A stretch of 64,000 nt of DNA, taken from contig JADGJC010000060.1 in assembly GCA_027596075.1 (NCBI GenBank), positions 1 to 64,000 on the forward strand, read 5' to 3'. Positions within the stretch are counted from its first letter, which is position 1; each line of letters begins with the position of its first letter. Under the pieces are notes generated by a model, which saw only the letters and a list, made by a program, of their open reading frames with translations, ran no database searches and was not told the DNA's origin. A program made the translations under genes and the position numbers. Origin of the DNA: Rhizophlyctis rosea. Its lineage: Eukaryota > Chytridiomycota > Chytridiomycetes > Rhizophlyctidales > Rhizophlyctidaceae. Positions 57,177 to 64,000 of this stretch are shown here, in pieces.

Positions 57177-57521
57177 GAGGGGTGGGAATGAATCAATCGA
57201 ATCCAGAGGGCAAGAGTGGGGATCCTTCAACTGTGCATTGTACCATCTATGAATTTAAACCGCAATTAAGTTGTTCCGTAGTTCCTGCCATCTTATGTAG
57301 TTCATGTAAATCTTCCGTTTTGTTTGTATTTAGGAAAGAGATTACTGGTCTGTCTTCTTTCTGTACGTCGGTTGTCCTACATATTGCGGCCCTGTCACAA
57401 TCTTGACCCCTCATCATTTGGGCCTTTGATGGTTGACTTCCATCCGAAGGATTGGCCACACACAAAGGGGTGTGTGTTGCAGGTACTGATGCGGCGATAT
57501 GCCCGCCAGCGAAATTTATCC

Positions 57522-58004
57522 ATGGTCGTCACAACTCCATACAGTACACCTATTCCTGTTGCAATTGGAATCCGATATACTTCCTCTCACCCTGTCAACT
57601 CGCCCAACAACAAAGTCGCCCCTTTCGACACCGACATCTCCTCCGACCCCAACCGCACCAAATCCAAAGTTGCAATCACCAAAGGGGTTCTCTACACTCT
57701 GCAAGCTCAATACAAACAAAATGGTATGCTAATCGTCCGGTGCCCCCAACACGGCAAAGAAACCTACACTTCTAAACCCGCTCGCGCGTACGAACTCGAA
57801 TCCCTGTTCGGTCTCCAGTCCGTCGGTATTCTCCCCTTCCTCAGAGGCAACCCCTCCAAGCATCCGCTATATCAACATGCCGGATTGGGGCGGTACCGTG
57901 GCCCAAATACCTATTTCAACGGCAACACGTATATCGGTGGTCAATATGAACCAATCGTGGCGAAGGCGGGTTCACAAAGATGCGGCACCGCTTCTACGAT
58001 TTGA
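57522..58004 (+). CDS. Hypothetical protein or exon (160 aa)
   Basis: Open frame starting MVVTTPYSTPIPVAIGI, extendable to an ATG at 57324. It contains TLQAQYKQNGMLIVRCPQHG and YELESLFGLQSVGILPFLRG, which look protein-like, and ends in an Asn/Gly/Tyr-rich part (GPNTYFNGNTYIGGQY). No family recognised and no clear splice partners. It may be a single-exon gene or a fragment. Confidence 0.4.
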   Translation: MVVTTPYSTPIPVAIGIRYTSSHPVNSPNNKVAPFDTDISSDPNRTKSKVAITKGVLYTLQAQYKQNGMLIVRCPQHGKETYTSKPARAYELESLFGLQSVGILPFLRGNPSKHPLYQHAGLGRYRGPNTYFNGNTYIGGQYEPIVAKAGSQRCGTASTI

Positions 58005-58874
58005 CGACCAACCATGGGTTCTTTAGTGATAGAGATGGGGGGCAGGCGGAATGACATTAGGAGGACTGGGCTAGGGTCTTATGGGACCATAACGTCGGTA
58101 GACGGTGGTCATTCATAATCCGAAAACATTGCAAGAATAACAATATTCCATTGCGTATATCATTCAAAATCTCCCTCATTTTCCTCAATGCAACAAATGG
58201 ACACTCTCTTCTAGGCAAGACCCAGCGCATGGGAATGGAATTCTGTTGTACAAATAGCACGAGGGCAATCCGCAGAACTCCGCGCGAGAAGCTGACAAGT
58301 GAGTGGATGGGTGCTATTGCAAAAATTTACGACCCAAGACGCTTGGAGGTGATTGAACGTCAAGGGTGAAAAGTATTTGCGTGGTCAATAATATCGCGAC
58401 AACAAGTGTGATGTGAAAAATGCTGGGGATGAAGAATACCCCGTTATGTGTGTTCCGGTCCCAGATCAGTCAAGTTGCAAACCAACGTAACGACCAGCTG
58501 CATGTTACCAATGATTGTCAAAAGCAGGGCATGACGGAAAGGTTAGCAGGTAGCTGGTTTTCGGTTGCTGAAGTTGAAATGGACCTTGCTATCAATAATG
58601 AATTGGGCCTGAGTAATAAATTCGCTAGTGGGAGCTTGGGAAACGCGAAAGTGCCCTTTTATTTTTGGACCTCCTTTGAGACCCAAAAACAATCACAAAG
58701 CCACATGCGGGGCTTCACTTTCAAGCCCATCCCCGCTCAACGCCACATCCGGATCACTCACTTCCGCCTGGCAACTGGCGAAATTTGACCCACCCCAGTT
58801 CCTCACCATCACCCTCTCGATCGCCGAACTCTGACGCATCGTTCCTCCCCCGCCCACCCTCACGCACAGAAACC
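58005..58874. other. Intergenic upstream of the ATP synthase epsilon gene
   Basis: A 122-codon frame (58420-58788) lies just before the next gene but has no recognisable content. I see nothing else here. Confidence 0.5.
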
Positions 58875-59375
58875 ATGACTTACTGGAGAGAAGCCGGTCT
58901 CACGTATGTCATCTTGCCGCTTTTCGCACTTTGCTATCGGGATTTTGGCTGAGCTTCCCTGACCCATCCCAAACCTAAAACTGCCAATTCCACCTAAACA
59001 GCTACGTCCAAGCGGCCAACATCGCCGCCAAGGCCCTCCGCAACGTCCTCCGGAACGAAGTGAAAGTCCAGGCCGTGAAGCGCGAGGAGCAATACGTCAA
59101 GGCCGCCCTTTGGTCTAACGGAAAGCAAGGCGAAGCGGTACGTTTTTCCCCCCTCCTTTCCCTGCACTCCTGCCCTTCCGCCCTTCATAATTATCTTTTG
59201 TGGAGTGTTTTGGGACGGTCAAACCCACTCAAGCGCAACAATGCGCACGCTCAGAAAACATGTTACTAATATCCGCAACTCCCTACTTTTTGTTCTTTTC
59301 CCCCTTTGCGAAACACATATCTTACAAATCATGCAGAAAATCCTTGACGAATCCGGCAACAAGACCGGTCACTAG
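58875..59375 (+). CDS. ATP15: F1-ATPase epsilon subunit, mitochondrial
   Basis: Exons 58875-58903, 59002-59137, 59337-59375; 67 residues, the usual tiny size. The opening MTYWREAGLTYVQAANIAAK matches the near-invariant YWRxAGLxY of the mitochondrial epsilon subunit, followed by LRNVLRNEVKVQAVKRE. It binds gamma and delta in the F1 central stalk of ATP synthase. Import uses an internal signal, so no cleaved presequence is expected. Confidence 0.93.
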
Positions 59376-59862
59376 AGATATTGATCACCTATCTAGTATA
59401 TATTCGGGGTCTAATAGATCTGGCTTAATTTGGTCGCCGTTTTGATTGAGAAATGTTGATATTGAAATGCCTGGTGGAAGCTTTGGGGATGGGACGGAAG
59501 AGGTGCGCTTTTCAGCACGGGCACATATGGATGTTGTGGGGATCTTGAAGACGCAGAAGGGAAGATGGCGGACACGGTGGGAAACGTTGTTGGAAAGCGT
59601 TTGCAGGGAGTGTGTCGATAAGGTTGCGGCCCAAGGACGTTCTTTTTGGGGACTGCTTTGGTGATATTCAGCACGCCGGATGCAGCGTTCCGAGCAATTT
59701 TCCAGTTGCGAAAATTGGGAGAAAAAGCCTTTGAACATGCTTAATCACCACAGAACCCTGACTTGAGAGTTGCAGGGGTCGATCCGACAGCTCAATACCG
59801 TACAACAAAGCCCTTCGAAAGCCACACATGAGACTTCATCAAGACCACCTACATTCCACATC
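59376..59862. other. Intergenic between convergent genes
   Basis: 487 bases between the ATP15 stop and the stop of the reductase gene. Open frames here lack family character. Confidence 0.5.
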
Positions 59863-60868
59863 TCAAACACATTTCCCCGCAGAAACCAAATCAAAATAAT
59901 CCAAATGCGCCCCATTCTCCCACGTGTCTTCCTCCAACAACTTCACCAACACCCGTGCACTGTCTTCCGGTTTGACCAATTTGCCTTCATTGTGCATGTC
60001 GACGTATATCTTGCGGAGCGGTATGTCCGGCATGGTGTCGCGGATTTCGGTTTGCATGGCGGTGTCCATTGGGCCTGGTGCTGTTGTGGGGGTGTGAGTG
60101 ATGTTCGAGGGGATGGGGAGAAATGGGGCGTGCAGCACTGACCGTAGTTGAGGACACGGACGCGTGGAGTTGAGGAGGCAGAGTTTTGTTCCTTTTGGCG
60201 TTCGTGTTCTTCTATGGCTATGTTGCGGTGGAACATGTCGCGAGCGGCTTTGCCGGTTGCGTAGATGCCCCAGCAGTCGAATGGTTGGATTCTAGTGAAT
60301 GACACGACCAGGTTTTCAGATTTCGGCAGAGATGCTTCCCCAAGCAGAAAGTCCGAACCCTCTCTAAGGCACGGGACGCCTCCAGGAGCAGCGTCCCTGA
60401 TACTTACGCCGCCAGAGAAGACACATTGACAATAACCGTCTTCGTCGCATCATCCGCATACTTCCTCAAAACCTTACTCGTCAACACCATCGGAGCGGTC
60501 ACATTAACCCTCATCTCCCGTTCAATATCCTCACAGCTCCGGTCCCTAATCCTCTGCAGCTTCCCCAAACTCCCGGCGTTATTGAAAAGATACACGATGT
60601 CATATTTTGCTGGCGGAATGGCGGAGATGATAGTGGAGGTTGAGGCGTCTACGTCGGGCAGGGAGAAGTCTGTCGGGAGAGGGATAACGGTTGGTGAGGT
60701 GGGGAGAGAGCGGAGGGTTGAGGATAGGGCGGAGAGGGAGGATGATGTTCGGGAGGTCAGGATTATTGTTGTGTTCGTGGTGGACAGGGAGGAGGAGGCG
60801 AGGAGGGTGGAGAGGATGTGACCGAAGCCGCGGGAGGCGCCGGTCACTATGATGAGTGTTTTTGGCAT
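59863..60868 (-). CDS. Sepiapterin-reductase-like short-chain dehydrogenase
   Basis: Exons 60868-60408, 60291-60143, 60074-59863; 273 residues. The Rossmann nucleotide site is LIIVTGASRGFGHILSTLL (TGxxxGxG). NNAGSLGK is the NAG motif and VSSLAA carries the catalytic Ser. YATGKAARDMF gives the YxxxK pair, and NYGPGPMDTAMQTEIR is the PG motif. The NYGPGPMDT and the late VKPEDSARVLVKLLEED are typical of sepiapterin reductase, which makes tetrahydrobiopterin with NADPH. Many fungi use the fold for other carbonyls, so substrate is inferred. Confidence 0.87.
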
Positions 60869-61220
60869 TGATGGTAAGAGTTTTGCCGCGTGAGTTTGGG
60901 GTAATTGTTCCGTGCGTTTGCCAGTTGAGTGAAAAATTGGGATCGTGGGAAAGTTGTAGAGAAGGGGAGAGCCTGAAGAGCTGGGGCCTTTGAACGAACG
61001 CGTCCAGATCACATGGCTATTTTTAAGATCTAGGTTTGCTTATGCACTCCGCAAGCCACAGCCCATATTATTGGCCCAAGTTTTCGCGACATTGCAGGGC
61101 CACAAACAGTCTTCAAACCCCCAACCCCTCCACACCCTCACCTTCTACCCATTCCAGTAACACATTTCTAAAACTACCAACGACCGCTTCACCGCTCACT
61201 CCTCAAACACGCCTCCAACA

Positions 61221-61628
61221 ATGTCAATCCTCGGCTCCCGCTGGCTCTCCGCCGAAGACATCTCCGACTTCGGCACATCCTCCCACCGCTTCTCCTCCCC
61301 ACCCCTATCCCCAAAAGGCCTCGCATCCCTCTCCCGCCACCCCTCAAACCCCCTCCTCCGCCGCTCCCCCTCAAACCCCGGTCTAGCCGCCCTCCCCGCC
61401 CGATCAAACAGTCCAATCTCCCTGATCTACCAACCAGGATCACCATCCCCCTCTCTAGACGGAAGCACCGTCGCGCCCTCGGCCACCAGCCACGAAAGCG
61501 AAGACCGTATTGTGGAATTGTTGTTTAGGACAGAAGAGGACTTTTACGAACGGAATGCTTGTGCGTGTCATTCGCGGTTGGCGCATGCGGGGAGGGTTGT
61601 ATTGAGTGAGGAGGATTATCGTGATTGA
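61221..61628 (+). CDS. Small Ser/Pro-rich hypothetical protein (135 aa)
   Basis: Single exon. An opening with RWLSAEDISDFGTSSHRF and a Ser/Pro-rich middle with repeated RHPSNPLLRRSPSNPGL are followed by an acidic helical end, EDRIVELLFRTEEDFYERN. The Ser-Pro sites suggest phosphorylation. No family recognised. The ATG follows an A/C-rich leader, as expected for a fungal gene. Confidence 0.5.
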   Translation: MSILGSRWLSAEDISDFGTSSHRFSSPPLSPKGLASLSRHPSNPLLRRSPSNPGLAALPARSNSPISLIYQPGSPSPSLDGSTVAPSATSHESEDRIVELLFRTEEDFYERNACACHSRLAHAGRVVLSEEDYRD

Positions 61629-62010
61629 TGGGTGTGGGTTTGGTGCCGGCTAGTTGCGCACTAGTCGATCGTTTCTGTAGATAGTGTATTGTTTTGTTTG
61701 GAAGAACTCTCTTTCCAGCTTCCCATTTTTCATTCCATTATATAATTCAGTTTGTAGTTTATGAGGTCTTATGTAGAGGGGAATCACGTCGATCCAAGTT
61801 GTATGATTATTCACATGAGTAGTAGAATGGCCAATCGCGATATTCGCAGGAGCTTACTTGTTATCGAAACAAAGTGAAGGACTCATCTTGAAAGCAGCAT
61901 CACAAGTGGAGTGACGGACCTCGACTGATAAAGCACTAGTAAACAAACCCCAAAGATATTTACAAAATACGCACGGTTCCGCGTATCAACCACGGACACG
62001 CAAGCAACAT
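61629..62010. other. Intergenic between convergent genes, nothing recognised
   Basis: 382 bases, A/T-richer than the flanks, consistent with two 3' flanks. Confidence 0.5.
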
Positions 62011-63721
62011 CTAACTACTTCCAGTGAGCCCCTCCACCAATCTGAACCTAGACATCTTCATCAACCCCTGCCAATAAACAACAACTTCCCGCTCCGAAAT
62101 CAATATCACTAAGTAAAACAAGAGAAAGGTCACATAAGTAAACAAATCACACACCAAACACAAAACCAAACCCCCACCCGACTCACCATCACAATTAATC
62201 CTCGTCGCATGCCTAAACCCAAGCCCCGCAACCCTCCCCTGCCCCGCATACGCCCTCTTCCCCACAAACTCCGTCGTACTATCCAACAAAACCCCCGGCC
62301 CATTCCGCCTCCGACTCCTCACACTCCCATTCCCCACCCCATCCCCAATCTCCGCCCTAACCGAAATCTCCCCCCTGGGTACATTAATATCCCCGGTTAT
62401 CTTATGCATTTCCAGCAGAAGCGTGGAAGTGGATTGAATCGGGGAAGAGGATGAGGAGGACGGGGATGGCGGGATGTAGGAAGGGTTTGAAAAGGATGAG
62501 CCGTGGGTGAAGCGGAGGAGGAGGAACTCCACGCCATGGCCTCCGTATGTGCCGGCCCAGATGCCTTCGATGGGTTTGACGGGCATCGCATCGGGCAGAC
62601 GCGTAATGCTATTCGATGTAGGAGCAGAAATCTTACTGAAGCACGACGTATACGTCGTAGGCTGCAGAATAGTCTGCATAGTCAAGGATGTGGTTGTATT
62701 CATTAGTCTCCGCGTATGGCATCCGCGAGGGCAGAGGAAGGCCATGGTTGGATGGGTGGTCGGTGGAGGTGGGTCGGGGATTGGGCAGCTTAGTGGTGGG
62801 TCTGCGGGGGAGACGAAGTTTATGGTGGGGATGTCGTGGGAAACTGCAGTTGAGGATCCTGGGAAGGGCCACAGTCCGGTTTCATGGTTTGGAGACCAGC
62901 GGGGTTTGCCTGAAAACGATCAGAACGGATCGCAATCAGCCGCCTGCACGTTATAAGATGTTTTGGGAGGTGGATGCCATCATACCTTGATTCTCTGAAA
63001 GAGCTACCAAACCCCCCAAGTCTATGACATTATATGCCAAATGGGGATCCCCCGTTTCTTGACAAAGACAATAACTCCCAATACTCCCATACGTCGCCAC
63101 AACCGGAACTTCGCGCTCGGCATCCGAGTTCCCACTCCCTCCCTCCTCTCCATCCTCCTCACTTCCAATCTCCCCAACCCGTCTCTTAACATCCTCCACA
63201 CTCCCAAAATAAATCCTAAACACCTCCTCCTCCTCCACCATCAACTCAAACAAATCAATCGCAACATTCACATCCTTACTAAACGGCACCTCCGGATCCG
63301 CATCACCCTGTTCCGGCACCGCCAACCGGTTCCGACCCCTTACACGCGACGCCGTAACAACGCCCGCATCAAACTCCGGCCTCACAACAATCATCTCCCC
63401 CTGGTAAAACGAATAATCCCCCTGGAAGACGCCAAGTCGAGGGCCCCAAGTTCGCGCAAAGGCTAGGTATACTTGTTTGACGTCTTTGAAAGGAAATCCG
63501 GAGACGGTTGACAGGTATTGCGAGGCGTCGATGTTGTATTCTGATTTTGAGAGGGTGGACCAGAGGAGTGGGTCTGAGGTTGCTTTTTGGAGGTAGCGGC
63601 AGGTTTGTGCGAGGGTCAGGCAGTTGTGATATGTTAGGCGGGAGAGGATTAGGAGGAGGCATTCGTGGGGGATGGTGGTGAGGGTTGGTGATGAGGAGGT
63701 GTTTGAAAAGTGTGGTGTCAT
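62011..63721 (-). CDS. F-box protein, FBXO31-like
   Basis: Exons 63721-62986, 62909-62187, 62108-62011; 518 residues. The F-box lies at about residues 15-55 (LTTIPHECLLLILSRL, LAQTCRYLQKATSDPLLW). After a middle with WGPRLGVFQGDYSFYQGEMI comes a beta-rich block, EGIWAGTYGGHGVEFLLLRF ... HKITGDINVPRGEISVRAEI. It matches the FBXO31 substrate-binding pattern (GxxxGTYxxHGxE... KITGDxNxPxG). It would bind Skp1 and present substrates to an SCF ubiquitin ligase. A Glu/Asp-rich loop and Ser runs are insertions. Both introns have good GT-AG ends. Confidence 0.85.
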
Positions 63722-64000
63722 CGTGAGGACCTACAAGCGAGGCAAGTTATGTGGGAATCGAACAACGCGAAGTATTGATTTGTAGTGAAGTTGGATAAGA
63801 TGGAGGGAAGAGACGATGTGGATTGGCGGGGAATTCGTCGCCTTTTCAGTTTGGTTTGGGACCGCGTGCTCGACGGCTGGTGCGCAGCACCATACGATCG
63901 CGCCATGCCTAAGGACCCAACCTGAGTTTCCCCACCCTGCCTGCACATCATCTTACCAGTACCTTCAACCATCAAACCCCCAAAATGTGGCCCCTCCAAA
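63722..64000. other. Upstream region of the F-box gene, window edge
   Basis: Likely promoter. A minus-strand frame runs to the edge but shows no family character. Confidence 0.4.

Overview
The window looks like nuclear DNA of a zoosporic (chytrid-like) fungus. Almost every gene is cut by short GT-AG introns of about 50-220 bases. Fungal genes such as a Het-C homologue sit beside genes typical of flagellated fungi: a SHIPPO-repeat axonemal protein of the STPG1 type, a seven-helix class C receptor and a Slo-type channel. The exon structures below were read by hand from frame, splice consensus and family similarity. Where exons are listed with coordinates, their lengths add up to a whole number of codons.

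Layout. 0-26.6 kb is mostly conventional: a SnoaL-like pathogen-related protein, haspin kinase, a large class C receptor, a Slo/RCK channel with an unusual pore filter, ribosomal protein eL19, the STPG1-like gene and the mitotic-exit GAP BUB2. The 27-36 kb stretch is unsettled. It holds an F-box/LRR gene with a one-base frame break, two diverged copies of a dispersed repeat, a truncated DNA-level copy of the neighbouring BUB2 gene, an HNH-domain gene and a heavily broken GH18 chitinase pseudogene. 35.7-43.0 kb is conventional again: Het-C, an Rbd2-like rhomboid protease with a C-terminal Cdc48-binding (SHP) motif, a hotdog thioesterase and mitochondrial endonuclease G.

43.3-54.7 kb is the most unusual part. 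Two diverged tandem units of about 6 kb each contain a repeat module followed by a gene whose C-terminal half is ubiquitin-like domain, shared middle domain, coiled coil and RING finger. The N-terminal halves are unrelated to each other and look captured from core eukaryotic genes. Copy A carries the last TPRs of the APC/C subunit APC3/CDC27 fused to a cullin segment, with another cullin fragment just upstream. It keeps frame across nine exons (833 residues). Copy B carries about 190 residues of TFIIB, interrupted by an 815-base insertion bounded by a perfect 41-base direct repeat. Copy B has at least two frame breaks and a RING missing one zinc ligand. I know of no described family with this layout; it may be a gene-fragment-capturing E3 ligase family or the cargo of a mobile element.

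54.7-64 kb returns to ordinary genes: a small membrane protein, the F1-ATPase epsilon subunit, a sepiapterin-reductase-like SDR, a small unknown protein and an FBXO31-like F-box protein. No rRNA, convincing tRNA, CRISPR array or intact transposase gene was seen.
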